From Galerina marginata (Eukaryota; Basidiomycota; Agaricomycetes; Agaricales; Galerinaceae), in assembly GCA_023014335.1 (NCBI GenBank), contig JAECYW010000002.1:3224001-3288000 (forward strand): DNA of 64,000 nt, read 5' to 3'. Below the pieces are notes generated by a model. The model had not been told where the DNA came from. It did no database searches and saw nothing but the letters and a program-made list of their open reading frames with translations. Both the position numbers and the translations under genes were made by a program. Position 1 is the stretch's first letter, and the number at the start of each line of letters is the position of its first letter. Shown one piece after another: positions 48,834 to 62,055 of the stretch.

Positions 48834-51204
48834 CCTCGGTTCCTAGATGCTTCTAGTCAGCATCTCTGTCGGTTCATTGAGACAGGGAGGTACTGAGGAG
48901 GTGGAGGAAGAGGCTCAACGGGTTCGGCCCCCTTCGGTCCCAGAACACTTCCGTCACGTTCGTCAAAGTTCAAGCACGACCAACGCGACGGACAGCGGAC
49001 AGATCGGACCGGACCAGACCAGACCAGACCAGACTGCATTGTAGAGGTTTCATACCACACGCTACGGAGGGAATGAACGTTGAATGAATACCTGACCCCG
49101 CGACCGGGTTTCGACTAGGAGCCTGGCATGCTCATCCTGCTTTGGGGGTCTTCCCTCTCGTGGCTTTTTTTTACTTTTATGTCTTTCTTATGATGTTCGT
49201 TTTCTGTTGAATGTTCTTTGTATCAAATATCCTGCCTCTCTGTCTTTCTACTTATTCCCCTGCCCGTCCCTAGTTCGATTTCGACCTCGTGTTATCGTCC
49301 CTGTCATCGGTCCGCTGTTGCCTTTCTTTTTGGGTTGTTCGGTTTTGTACTGATGTCGATGACCAGAAAGCAGTAACTATATATCGCTAGCACTCCCGGG
49401 TACTTATTAGCTCAGTAAGAAAAATACTTTGTATTCATTACCGTATCGTTATCAATATCACCCCTCTTGGGAGTTGAAAATATAATAGCCTGTCGACGTG
49501 CCACCTGCGGACCCGTTTCTTCTTACAGCAACGCCAAGGTCGAATCTACCATAGCAGAAGAAAAATACAAAATTGGGCACCTTTTCATTTTTTAATGCCA
49601 AGATGACTGGCTACGATTTCGTCTCGCCGTACAAGCAGAGGTCCTCGCTTTAAGTATCGAGGACTTTCGAAACCGCACTACCACAGATATTTTCTTCTGC
49701 AAAGATCCGACCCCGCGACTTACACCTTACCGACAAGCCAGTCATTGGCTCCAGGAATTTAAGGTCTCCAAAGCTTCAACCTGTCGTCTTTTTAGGTCGA
49801 GGACCGTTCGAGATGGAGCACCGTTGTGTCTTCTCGACTCCAGAATGTGTACAAGAAGGTCACCGTATTCCTTTACGCAGGGCAGTGCGAAACTTGAATA
49901 TCTTCATCGCCCTTTGTATCTTAAAGTTCGGAAATCAGTAACTCAGAATTAAGAGTGACGTGGAGGCAAACCTTTCGATGACTTTGATGTTTATGTAGCC
50001 TTCCGTGTATCTAGGTAACTGGCCCCGCAATATGTAGACGTTTGACTTGTTTCGTGGTCAACCGTGACGGGAAGGGTTGGGACACTCAAAGCGTATTGAG
50101 GAGCTGCAACGCGAGGAGCGTCAGGCAGACTCTGAAATAGTTCTTTCTATCACCTCCTCCCGCCAAAGAGATGAGCTTTGTCCTAGAATGGTTAGTACGA
50201 TGATCAAAAATATGTGCAGCACGACTTCTGGAGGCAGCTCCAAAACGCGAGTTCCATGTATATATGCGCGCAGAAAAGTCGATTTAATCGAGGGTACCCA
50301 AGTGGATAACATTTCCGAACACAATTGCTGGGACCGGCATTCTTTGCTTCCAGGTCATGCTATTGGACGGACTATTGGATGAGCTTTATTGAGGACAGGC
50401 AGGAGGCACAGCCCCGTCACGATCTTCCACCCGTTTGGAAAGACATTTTCCTATTTTGGAGATTTTTATGATTCACGACCTCTGGCAGCCTCTGGCCACA
50501 GAAAAAATGAACGTATCTGAAACACGCGGGTATGTAAGATGGTATACGGCGGAGACTGCCTGTTCGCGTCGTCATCGCTCAACAAGATGATAATTGAAGA
50601 ACGATGTTGAAATTGTGATCCCTTGCCTGTTACTTGCCTTGCCCTGCTGGCTTGCTGCTGGCATGCGTCGCATGCGACATATCTGCAGCTGCAGGTGGTG
50701 ATTTCCCCTCCTTTATGATTTTGTTTTCAACCAATGATATGAATTTTTCGGTTGATTGTGAACGCGTGTAAAGGCTTGTGAAGCCTCGGAGGTGCCAAAT
50801 TTCCGAGTTACTGTAAGTGTTAGTAGGTGGGTAGATGTAGTGATTGTAGGTACTTATCACCAGAGTTGCGGACAGCGTTCTGGGGACTTTGATGATGATC
50901 ACGGGCCAGAATCGAGGTTGAACATTATTGAACAGTCACAATTTTATACATGCTCATCATTCATAAATTTCATTGAGGTCTTCGAACACTGGCAAAGGAT
51001 TTGTTCAGGAAGAAGCTGATCACACAGAAGAAACTGGTGATTTATTTACTTGAAAAGTTCAAGTACAAAGCAAGACAAGACACCACAATAGGAAATACAT
51101 ATAGGACGGGTACGTACAGACAGAAAAAAAAACGTAAATACGATATGGTTTAGTCAATATTAAAAACGGCACAGACATAGGCATAAAGGACGCGTCACCA
51201 ATCA
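48834..51204. other. 2.4 kb gap, no supported gene
   Basis: Contains the GACCA tandem repeat (49012-49034), then sequence with no long ORF. A minus ORF at 50121-50324 includes VLELPPEVVLHIF, reminiscent of the first helix of an F-box, but the rest of an F-box or any partner exon is not apparent. The plus ORF 50077-50382 overlaps it and has no domain. The Snf2 3' UTR lies at the right end. Confidence 0.35.
49012..49034 (+). repeat. GACCA pentanucleotide tandem repeat
   Basis: Four full GACCA units plus GAC, preceded by a degenerate copy (GACCG). It lies in the 3' region of the Yap1-like gene. Confidence 0.8.
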
Positions 51205-54200
51205 TTATTCATCGTCACTAGGCGTCAAATATTCCTCATCAGCTGAGAACCTGCTTCCGGCCAGCGCTTCTGCCTCGTGTTGGCGGCGGGGGACGGTCGT
51301 CATCATCCATCGGGGTCAGTGCTGATGCATACGAGCCAGTCGCGGATCCTGTCCCGGCTGGCGGAGGCGCGCCAGGAAGGTCGGTGCCTGCGATGACCTT
51401 GTCCCATGTAGCGTTAAACACCTTCTCCATCTCGTCGGCATCGATGTATACCCAAGAGCCCTCTTGGTTATAAGTCCGCGCATTGTTGAACATGAGCCGG
51501 AAGTCTTCCCGATACGCCAGAACAGTTTTGTAGTAGCTGGAACTAGCCCGCTTCCGCAGGACAGAGAGGGCAATGGGGTGGGTGATGAGTTGGTAGTAGT
51601 CGGGATAATCCTACGGTTCGTACCGTCAACACGGCAATGAAGACATGCAGGGAAAGCTAACTCACCCTTCGGTCAGGTAGCTCGCGGAACAGCTCACAGC
51701 GTTTCCTTCCTGTCTCATCCTCACAGGCTAAGACAGAGCGGTAACACTCCATGAACGCCTTCTTCATCTTTTCACGGACGGCTGGTGGAACATCGGGACC
51801 GTTGTTAGCGCCATTCCCATTGACTTTCGTCTTTCGACGTTTCTGATCAAACAACGTCAGCATTCTGTGGGTGTTAGTTATCTGTGCCAAATATGCTTAC
51901 AGGGTCGTGGTCCTCGTCGTCGTCGTCTGCCTCCGGCGTTACTGAGAGCGATTTGATCCCGCGCTTCCTCTTTGATCCAACAGCGGGCTCATAGTCGTTC
52001 GCCTTGGCCTTCCCCTTCTTCGGCTTCCGACCTCTTCCATCAACCACGACATCGGATGCAGGTGTATTTCGTCCGGACGCCTCTGCATCTCGTAGGAGTT
52101 TGTTCTGTGCACGACGATCTTTCTTGTCCCTGGCTCGTTCGGACAGTTCCTGGATGTCCTCACCATCCTCGAGGGCCTTGCATAAAACAATAAGTAAAAT
52201 AGAGTCGTATACCAACATGAGACACTTACCATAGCCCAAGCATCGTCACTGAGCCCGTCGTTGTAGCTAACGACGTTCCGACGGCGTTGCCCACGACCTT
52301 CCGCACCCTCGTCAATCTCTTTGACCTCGAAGGGTTCTTCATTTTGATAGCATTCAGGAAGTTCCTCGAACTGCATAAGTGGTTGAGGAGGTTTCCCCCG
52401 GTTACCCTGGGCACGCCAATTGTCCACAGCATCTCTTTCTCGTTTCAGATCCATCTCGCGGAAAATAGGGTTCTCAGATTCATGGCGGGCGATCAACTCA
52501 TTGAGCTCCTCGTCATTCATGTCTCCTGCCTCTTCGTTTTCCTCTTCTTGATCAGCTTCCAAAATGGATCGCTATCGAAGGGGTTAACATTGAGATGTTT
52601 TCCTTTAAGGCGTCAATTGCTTACCAAAAACTCTTCTTGTTCCTCCTGCGTCGACTTATTATCAAAGCGACCAGCTTGGATGACCTTGTCGTCAATGTCA
52701 AGCTTGTAACGAGCCCGTTGGTACATCGCCTCTTCGACGCTCTTCTCCGTGATAAATCGGAGAATAAGGACGATTTGGGTTTGACCGATACGATGGGCAC
52801 GATCCTGGGCTTGCAAATCTGCGTGGGGATTCCAGTCACTGTCGAAAACTAATCTCGGCATTAGACCATGTTTAGAAAGCCAGACACTGTAGCAGGAAGA
52901 CTTGCATGATGACCGTGTCAGCGGTCTGTAAGTTAAGACCGAGACCTCCAGCTCTCGTCGACAAGATGAAGACCTTGTACTCCGAGTCCTTGGCATTGAA
53001 AAGTTGCACGAAAGAGGCCCGTTCTTCGGTCTTTGTACCACCATCCAAGCGAAGATACTTCCAACCCATCATCTTCAGGAAATCTTCCATAATATCCATG
53101 ACTTTCGTCATTTGGAAGAAAATAAGGACCTGGATGACAAGAAAAATCAACATAAGATTTTGACTGATTTCAGAGTAGCATACCCTATGACCGGTTGCAA
53201 AAAACTTAGGGAGGATGCGGTTTAGCAGTTCGATTTTGCCAGAGGTCCTGACGAGCTTGTCGTCGATGAAACCGCCGGGACTAATCTTGTCTTCTACACT
53301 TTCAAACAAGAAAGGGTGTTGGCAGATTTTGCGGAGTTGCATGAGTTCGTTGCTAAGACCTTTGACACTGCCGGATTTTCTACCTAACGTGAATATAGCT
53401 TTTTTTATGTTGGAGGCGTTACGCACCCTTTGGAGTCCTTGCCATCAGCGATCATCTTGTGTTTCTTCATCTGCTTGTACAATTGGCTTTGCAGAGCGCT
53501 CATCCTGACCTTGATGACCTTCTCAACCTTGTCGGGAAGTTCGCTCTCTACATCCTTCTTCAGGCGACGCAGCAAGAAGGGTCGAAGCACCTTGTGGAGA
53601 CGGCGAATGATGAGCAGGGCCTCTTCTTCGTTCAGCTCGATCTTGTCTCCAGTACCAGAATTGGCGAACGGGGTGTTGAACCATTCATCAAAGGACTTCA
53701 CGGAATTGAAGATTTTTGGAAGAACAAAATTGAGAAGGGCCCAGAGTTCTGGGAGGTTATTTTGCAGAGGGGTACCAGTGAGAAGGAGGCGGTAGCGAGA
53801 GTGATAGTAGGTTGTCAATGTTTGCGTTAGTTTACTCTGCGTGTTTTTCATACGATGACCTTCATCTAAGAGCAGTGAAATTAAAATGAGCCGGGCGATA
53901 TCACAATGTGAAACGATCTACGAACCGACAATCATGTGGAGCCACTTAAGTTTGCTGAGGACAGGACGATCCTTGATGATGTACTCGTAGGTCGTAAGCA
54001 AGACCTGGAACTGGCCAACCCGCAGCTCTCCTTGAAGTCCGCGACGCTGGGCTGGGTTCCCTTTGTAAGCGATGATTTTGACGCTTGGAGCCCATTTCGC
54101 GAATTCGCCGGACCAATTTGTCATGGTGGAAAGAGGGACGATGACAAGATAGGGGCCACGCTGTCGCTTACTTTCTATCAAGAATGTGATCAACGAGATC

Positions 54201-56228
54201 GTCTGGATGGTTTTTCCGAGACCCTGTACAACGCGTCAGCAAAAGTTCATTTAAATAAAAAAGATAAACTGACCATCTCATCGGCTAAAATACCATTGAG
54301 CCTGTTGTTGTATAGACTAACCATCCACTGGAGACCCTTGACCTGATACTCCTTCAACTTGCCACCGACGAGCATGTGGGGCTGTCTGGTGACTTTCTCG
54401 GAAATCCTGTGAGCAACAGCGTAGTAATCCACCTTTCTGTCCTCCACAATGTCGTCTTGGTTAATTTGGGCCCCGAATGTCGACTCGTTCGCAGGTCCGT
54501 CCTCTTGCTCAAAGCCTGCTTCATTCATCGGCCCGCCTTCGTTTTGTTGGGCAACAACTGCTTGTGCGAGAGAGTCTAGGTAAGCGTCGGTTTGTCTCAG
54601 CAGATGCGTGATACGGGTGTCCTTGGCTGTGTCGATAAGCTTCATGTACGCCTCTTCATCATCAGCCTTGAGTGCCCGCAGACGGTCCTTGGCCAGCTTC
54701 TCGATACGTTTCTGCTCTTCCTTCTCAGTGTGGGCATGGAAGTTGAGCACAGCACGTCCGAGACGGACAAGCCTATCCTGGGCAGCACGGTTGACGGCAA
54801 TGACCTCCTTCCCATGGGAACAGATGACAATGAGCTGCTCGACGTGCTTGTGTTTGGCACGTCTTTCACGTTCGAGGCGCTGTTTTCGCTCCAGCTGCTC
54901 GGTCATGCGAGCGTCACGAATGGTCGGCTTGCGAGTTCGACGGAAGTCGAGTCGATTGAGAGGGAGCATTGAGCCATGCATTAATTTCTCTGCAACTTGA
55001 GCCCTCATTGCGCGTTGTTTATCCAGAACTCGGAGAGACTTCAGTTCGATGAGAGCGCGGAGCTTCCCATGGGCTGTGATACTGGGGTGAATGAGGGCAC
55101 TGTAGGGTTTAACGGAGTCTAAAGGAGTGGCCACGGCGCTATCGTTCTCCTTGTCCTCTTTGGACTTGTCGTCCTGCATTACATCGATGTTTGCGTCGAA
55201 ACTTCCGTCTCCCATTGTGGCGGGAAAGGTTTCAAGTTCGCGAATCCTCTGCTGAATCCGCGCATCAATGAACCGTTCTCGCTCGTTGATGATTTGGTGG
55301 GCGTCGAGACCTGCCGGCATGATGGTCGGAATAACGAGGCGCTGTAGACGAGTAGCAAAAAGATTGGGATCGAGTTCTGAGGGCCGTTTGAGGTGGGTGA
55401 AGGGGTGCCTAAAGGCATTGTAGGGGTATATCCCAGAATTAACATCGTCTTCAAGGAATGGTCCTTTCGGATAATCGGCAGGGTCAATGGGAGCGGCGTC
55501 CGGCTCCTCTGTCTTGACTGAACCCTCGCGGCCAGAGGTCGACGCAGCAATAGCAGGAACTCCAGGCTCTCCTTTGGCCGCTTTCACGGCCGCATCGACG
55601 ATTCGCGAAGGGACGTCGGGTCCGTGAAGCATTTTTTCGAGGTCTGCGATTGCTGTGTTTGGGACGCGCATGGCTTGCTGAATATGCTCGGGAACTGGGT
55701 GGCCACGGGATAGGAGTTTGAAGGCATGAATTTGGGCACGCAGGGCGTTTATCTGGTCGCCTGTGAATGAGACTGGGGTCTGGGAGGTCGAAGGAAATGG
55801 CTGGGTAGGAACAGGGCCCGACGATATCGACGTTGGGGCTGCCGAGCCGTTGGTGAGGGGTTGAGCATGGCCGTTGGTCATCGGTGGGGCTATTGGTTGT
55901 GCGTTATTCATCCCTGGGGCTTGTCCGCGTCCTTAAACAAGGTTGGTATGGGGAGTAGCTAGGAAAGAAAACAGACTGCTCACTTTGACTAAGAACGTGG
56001 ATGTACCTCATAAGAGTCTCGAGCTCGGTGGGGGTTTTCTGGTCATTTGGATTTTTGCGCAAATAGTTTGCCCGCTATGGGATAGGCAGAATTAGGGGGG
56101 AAGTGATGTGGGCGTATGGGACATACCATGATCATTTGCTGGAGATCAGGCATGGGCTGCCTGTGTTGCTGCTGTTGTTGCTGGGCGATGTTGGGGGCCA
56201 TGCCGTTGCCCAGCAAAGGAGCGGACAT
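51205..56228 (-). CDS. SNF2: SWI/SNF or RSC catalytic ATPase (Snf2/Sth1) with bromodomain
   Basis: Domains in order: Gln-rich start ([19 protein letters not shown]), QLQ ([19 protein letters not shown]), HSA-type basic helix ([19 protein letters not shown]), SNF2 ATPase with [35 protein letters not shown] (intron after DEM), DEGHRMKN (intron in the Asp codon), [34 protein letters not shown] and [10 protein letters not shown] SnAC-like segment ([15 protein letters not shown]) and a C-terminal bromodomain ([12 protein letters not shown] ... [13 protein letters not shown] ... FNNARTYN) follow. This is the nuclear nucleosome-remodelling motor; whether it is the Swi2/Snf2 or the Sth1 paralogue I cannot tell. 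The stop (TAA 51205-51207) follows [11 protein letters not shown], which needs a +1 correction near 51250. Another break may lie at the exon 2/3 junction near 55930-55990. ATG 56228 is chosen as the first in frame. Confidence 0.92.
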
Positions 56229-56457
56229 TTGAGATCCGAGTGTTGCTATCTTCGCGTCAAGCACAGTTTCCTCGACTTTTCAAAAGGTCACGAAGCCGCC
56301 GCGTGATGAATGCCAGAGAGTTGCAAACAGCGACGGCGTGTCACACTCCCCGTTACCTTTCATCTGTCACACTGACTCAACACCGCCCCGGTCACGTGCC
56401 CTCTATTTCACGTCGCGTCCGCCAAATTGATTCACCTCTTGTCTTCCCTCCACCACC
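56229..56457. promoter_or_regulatory. Bidirectional promoter Snf2 / Ku80
   Basis: 229 bp separate the divergent start codons. It contains GGTCACGTGCC (CACGTG E-box at about 56393) on the Ku80 side. No TATA box is clear. Confidence 0.45.
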
Positions 56458-59400
56458 ATGCCAGCAGAAAGATCGGGTGTATGCACTCGCTCCTCTCTCG
56501 TGTAGCTCGTACTGACGTGCTCTTAGTACACAGTCACCATGCTTCTCATTGACATTTCGTCGTCGATGGGAAACATCCGAACCGTCGAGGTCGAGAACTC
56601 GGCCGGAGAACTTCAAACCGTTGAAATGAGCAACCTTGAATGGGCCCTACAATACGTGAAGCTAAAATACAAGAAATGGTACATTTATCACGCACCAATG
56701 ATGTTCACTGCCAACATTCTGTCCTAGATATTCAATGGCAGGAAGACGGATCAGTGTGGCGTCATTGTTTTTGGCTCTGAGGGTATCCATGAATCAGAAT
56801 GTTGCCTTTTCAATGTACTGAAATCCGGCCTAGACACTAACAACGTCATCAATACCGCAAATGGCGGCTACAACAATGTTGTTGAATATATTCCGATTGG
56901 GCAGCCAAATGCAAGTACCCTCGCCAAGATTGACGCCCTTGAAGCCTCTACAACCGCGGGCGACCGTATGATTCCTTCTCAAATACCAAAATCCAACAAT
57001 AACCTCGTTTCTAGCCATTGATGCTCTCATCGTTGGTGTGGAGACACAAGCCCGGTACCTTGCGAATAAGAAAACATGGACCCGCAAAGTCATCATGGTC
57101 ACAGACGGTGAAAGCCCCATCGAAGTTGAAGATTGGGAAGCTACAGTCAGCAAAATGGACGACCTCAACGTTGGCCTCATCATTGTGTACGTAGTTTATT
57201 TTTGTCACCTAGCTCGCGATTAACAACTTGTAGTGGTGTGGAATTTGATGATGAAGAGCTGCCTTACACCGAGCCCAACAAGAGTAATATGAAGGTGAGG
57301 TATGCCATATTTTCATTACGGACAGTACTCTGTATCCTTTATTTCAGCGAACTAATGAGGAGTTCTATAAAACGTTGACTTCTGCCATGCGTTCGGGTGT
57401 TCTGGGAACCTGCGCTCATGCCATACGGGAAACCACGGCCCCAGATATCAAACCTGTTAAATCGATGCTTATGGGCACGGTCTTGAGGATTGGAGACGTC
57501 GAGACCCGTTCTGATGAAGCAATTGAGCTCTCGGTAAAAGCAAGCAAGTGCACAGCTATGGCAAAACCTAAAGGCTGGAAAAAATTTGGCTTGAGGGAAA
57601 GCGCCGAAGACGACGCAATGGAGGTCGACGAAGAGGAACAAGACGAAGCTGACAAAAAGGCTGTTTTTGCTCAACTGAGATTAAGATCAGATTATTATGT
57701 TAATCGAAACCCGGAAACAGAGGAGGATGGAGACGGCGACACAAAAATGAAACAAGAAGATGACGACGAGAACCTGCTGGAAGAAGGGGCAGATAAATCT
57801 GACGTTCCAAAGAATGAAAGCCCTGAAAAGGTGGAAAAGGAAGACCTGGTAAGGGGATTCAAGTACGGAACGACCTATGCACCCTGTCCAGATGGGCAGT
57901 TCCCCAAATTACCGACTCGAAAAGGCATCGACATCTGTGGTTTCTTCCCTGCCAAAAATGTACGCTCTGTTTCTGCCTTGATGATAATACTTCTGACTGC
58001 CAGGAAAAGCACCGTCGTGAATTGTTCATGGGTGAAATTCAGTATATTTGGGCGGAACCATCCTCTCCACAACAGCAAGTCGCCTTATCTTCCATTGTAA
58101 AGGCCATGGAAGAGAAGGAGGTTATGGCAATTGCCCGATGGGTTTCAAAAGACGGATTTGATCCCAAGATGGGTATTCTCATCCCTACACTCTTCGACAA
58201 TGTGGATTGCTTGCTTTGGGCTCCGGTATGTACATTTTATGTTTGTGGGCGCTTTTATTTCTGAAATAATTTGTTTTAGATGCCGTTTGCAGACGACGTT
58301 CGACAGTATACATTTGCATCTCTGGACCGACTCATCAATAAGAAGGGCGAAGCCCTCAAAGAACACCCTTACTTGCCTACGAATGAGCAACTCGATGCCA
58401 TGGATAAATTCGTTGACGCCATGGACCTCATGGATGTGGGTGAAAAGGACGAAGATGGGTAAGTGTCCAGCCCTTCTAATCTATAGAACGAACGACATTT
58501 AACATTCCTTTCAGCAATCGTCTCCCTTGGTTCGAACGACCCAGTCGTATAACCCTGCGATCCACCGGGTCAAACAGGCCATGTTCCACTGTGCCGTCGC
58601 CAAGGACATTGCGACAAATCCTCTGCCCCCACCCCATCCTGACCTGCTGAAATATTTTGACCCACCAAAGAGGGCCGTGAAGAGAGCTCGGGATGCTGTC
58701 GAAGAGTGTAAAACTACCTTCAAAGTCAAAGAAGGTAAATATTGGTTGTGTGCTTTTCTGTGGTAACTTACCATCTGCCTAGTTCCCAAGAGAGTCGCAA
58801 AGGCAAGGAAAGATGGCCATTCACATGCCCAAGACGAAGACGATAATATACTTCTTCTTGATCGCAAGCGCCCCACAGAGCGCACCCAGTCGCAAATGAG
58901 TATAGTGCTAGCACTTCACCTACCAAGGCCAAGGCCCTTGCAATGCAGAGGACAGCGAAACTGAGGATGAGGACTGAGGAGGAACTCCTCCTGGAGAAAA
59001 AGAAACTCAACACCCCTCCACCCCAATCGTAGGCAACGGCGTTCCTCTGCCCGACTCCTGCCGAGGTCTGTCTCTCCGGGAATCGATCCAGGACGGGCAC
59101 CAGGGAGGATTGTTGGAAACACCTACCCGTTGAAAGATTTCCAGAAAAATATTGCCCAAGGGGATGTTGTTACGAAAGCGGTGGAAGATCTGTCAGCAGT
59201 GATTGCGGAGGTTGTGATGAGACCTTTCGCTTCTAGGAGGGCAGATGAGATGTTGGAATGTATGACTGTCTTGAGAAAGACGTGCTTAGAGGTCTGGTTG
59301 TTTCACTTGTTTCAGGAGATTTGCTTTTAATGTGATCTTTAGGAGGATGAAATCGATGCTTGGAATGTGTAAGTGAAATTTTCCTGATACTTTTGTTAAA

Positions 59401-59640
59401 AGGTTGACGCAATTTCCCATTAGGTTTATTCGCGACCTCAAAGGGAAGTGCTTATCAAAGCCAGGCAACTCGGACTTTTGGAGGCAAGTAAAGGAGGTCG
59501 GGAGAGACATCGGGTTAATCGGTAAGCAAGAAGCGAAGAAACACGGAGGAGACTCTGCAGTTACTGAAAACGAAGTCGGAGAAGTAGGCTTTTCTTCCAT
59601 TGCAGCATCCCTTGTAGCTGACTCGAACTTGTGTTCCTAA
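56458..59640 (+). CDS. KU80: Ku80 subunit of the DNA-end binding Ku heterodimer
   Basis: Exon 1 is only 21 nt (MPAERSG, 56458-56478), then a 48-bp intron. The vWA-like N-terminal domain reads TVTMLLIDISSSMG, FNGRKTDQCGVIVFGSE, GGYNNVVEYIPIGQPN, IDALIVGVETQARYL, VTDGESPIEVEDWEA. The core beta-barrel has SMLMGTVLRIGDVE ... KASKCTAMAKPKGWKKFG and ARWVSKDGFDPKMGILIP. The arm region (QSYNPAIHRVKQAMFHCA) and a C-terminal helical domain (DFQKNIAQGDVVTKAVEDL ... WNVFIRDLKGK) complete it. Ku80 with Ku70 binds broken ends for non-homologous end joining and also acts at telomeres. Breaks: one base short at about 56669 (A4 run) and 58540, an ambiguous shift near 58905, and one base too many at 59020 (C4 run). 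It is convergent with SRP68, with stops 158 bp apart. Confidence 0.9.
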
Positions 59641-59798
59641 GTTCATCTCGTAAATCCTACCATGTACATACCAGGCCCATCATACTGGACTCAAATTTCA
59701 TCAATTAATCAAAGCTTTGCAATCTGAATTTTAATACCTGTGTATATAGGCCTCAGAACTTTGTCATTGTAATTAATATACTTAGTGGTAGTTCTGAG

Positions 59799-61865
59799 TC
59801 AAGAACTTTTGCTCCACCAACCACCCAATAAACTACCAAGACCGCCACGGGCAGGTTGCTGAGGTGCAGGCGCCGGTTCAATGTGTTCTTCTGCTTTAGC
59901 TTTAGGTACTTGTTTCTTCTCTGGAGCACCAGCTGCATTGATTTGAGTAGCAGCAGATTTGCTTGTACTCGGAGTTGGAGTTGGCATAGGCTGCTTTCCA
60001 GCGCGTTGTTGCAAGCGATCCATGTCTAATTCGACGTAATTCAGAGCGATATTAAAGAAAAGAGGTTTTTTGTATGTTGAAGGATCTGCGTTAACGGAGC
60101 CGCCGTTGTGGGCGAACCAATCCCGCTTGAAGTGCAAGCTGTCTGAAGAAATTGCACTTTCAAGCTCCTTTATATCATCTTCCTTTACCGGGAAAAAGTT
60201 TGGGCTAGCAGCGTTTATGAGATCGGTTTCGGATAATGAGCGACTTGACAACGTTTCCCGGACGTGGATTGTGGCATGCTGTAGAAGAGCTAACGCCTCA
60301 GCATATTTCTTCACTGCAAAATAACACTGGGAGAGATAGGCGCATCTGCGGGCATTTGTAAATGCAAGTCTCGCTTCAATAGCAGATGCGAGGTCCGGAT
60401 TGTCGTCGACTAAACTGAGAGTCCGCATTTGGGTCAGACTTTGGAGAATGGTGTCCAACAACTTCACAACAGCAGGGTAAAGGCGGCTGTCGACGGGTTC
60501 GGCTTTGGCCTTCCCAGATGCTGGCTTTTTGGAAGACTTTGGTTTGTCGCTTGCTCTTGAGCTTAGCAGGGTGTTCATGAGGAGCAAATCGCGTTGGATA
60601 CGGCGAGAAAGGAGCTGGTAGACGATGTAAGCATGAACGAAGTGTATGTCCCGGCCGCCGCTGCCTGTAGCTGAGGAACTTGGTCCAGTACCACTGAGCT
60701 GAAAACGGGGGTATGAGAATCATTGTCATTTCTCAGACACAGATGAAATACCTGCTGTGTTTCCTTAAGTTTTCGTGCAACTTCTTCAGCGTCACTTAAG
60801 GCTGATAACACCGCATCATAGTCCAGAACCCGGAGTTTCGACTTCTTGCCTGAAGCTGGTGGATGGACAGAATTCTGCTGTTTCCGATCAACTCCTTCCG
60901 CTAATTGTACTCTCACGAGGACATCTACGAGTTCCGGGTAATCGGATTGGAACTAGTTGGCCTTCCCAGAGACGTGGTGTAAGGTCCAATGTCGATTTTG
61001 CAGAGCGAGCGCCTTCTTGGAGACCGGCTAAAAGAGCGTCACAGTTCTCCAAAATATCATTGCGATGTTTTGGAGCGATCTCCGACACAATCCCGTTAAC
61101 ATCGTATGCTTTGGCGCGCCCCAGCTCATGTGCACAATAACGTATCTCTGGGCCGATTTCGTCTGCAAAGAGCACAGCCAGTGCCTGGTCACGGCTAGTC
61201 GAAGATGTGTCGGCAAGGACATCCAACAGAGATCTTGCTACGCTTAGTTGTATCAGAGCATCATCGAAATCATCTCGGTAACGGAGAAACCGGCCGTTAA
61301 GGATAATAGTGTAAACAGTAGCCTCGACCAGGTTTTGGGCTGATAGGCGAGATGAATTGTAGAGGGCCTGGCAAAGAGAAAGCAGCTGCGTGGACCAATT
61401 CACGGCACGACGGAATCGACCTGTTGCACTGTGACGCAATGCACTGGCGTTATCCTTGTTCCCGGGTTGAAGAGCAGCAGTTGTAAGCTCTTGAGCATAC
61501 GCCCATGCACGTTCGGCTTCGTATAATAAGAGTTGCAGGCTATCAAACTAATAAGAAAGGAAGTTTATGGAAAGAGTGAATGCTTTCGTACTGTCCGTCC
61601 TTGGCGATTTCAGCACTCAGTGAGGGCAACTTCTTGAAATCTCTCCCTTTCCCATGCGTCATCTTCAAGCTCGAACGAATACGATGCGTACGATTAGCAC
61701 AGTGCTTACTAGCCCAAAAAATCAACAGAGTTCATGGATAGATGATTTGAAGGAAACAAACCGATAGCGTGTAAAATCATTGTACCGAAGGCCATATGCA
61801 TTTCTCTGTTCATTTGCAAGTTGGAGGGCTGGTATTACAATTAACAAACTGTGTCTCCTTGACAT
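59799..61865 (-). CDS. SRP68: Signal recognition particle subunit SRP68
   Basis: The N-terminal RNA-binding region reads ALQLANEQRNAYGLRYNDF, TRYRKHCANRTHRIRSSLK, MTHGKGRDFKKLP, LQLLLYEAERAWAYAQEL, ALRHSATGRFRRAVNWSTQ, all in SRP68 order. A helical middle follows, then FVHAYIVYQLLSRRIQRDLL and the C-terminal SRP72-binding half (YLSQCYFAVKKYAEALALL ... LFFNIALNYVELDMDRLQQR), ending GGLGSLLGGWWSKSS. SRP68/72 binds the SRP RNA and is needed for co-translational ER targeting. I take ATG 61865 (MSRRHSLLIVIP) as start; ATG 61918 (MADKSKPVV) is in another frame and would need a +1 correction. One base too many at about 60940 (before YPELVDV) and one too few at about 61550. Confidence 0.88.
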
Positions 61866-62055
61866 AAGGCGAAGACTTGCCTCTAAATTGCACGACAGGT
61901 TTGGATTTGTCTGCCATGATTGCGAAGATTCCAGGCGATTCTGGAGGATGGTAGATGATGGAACCAAAGAGACAGCCCTCGGTTGAACCGGCGATCATAA
62001 CGCTTATTTACGACTCGCGTTCCACTCTCAGATCTCAACATTCAACCCCCATCCA
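61866..62055. promoter_or_regulatory. Bidirectional promoter SRP68 / Get3
   Basis: 190 bp between the divergent start codons of SRP68 and Get3. Any shared control of the two ER-targeting genes would have to be here. No TATA box is evident. Confidence 0.5.

Noticed and set aside
56229..56264. Extension of Snf2 to a non-ATG start at 56264
   Set aside because: The frame is open there but begins with GTG; the first ATG in frame is at 56228.
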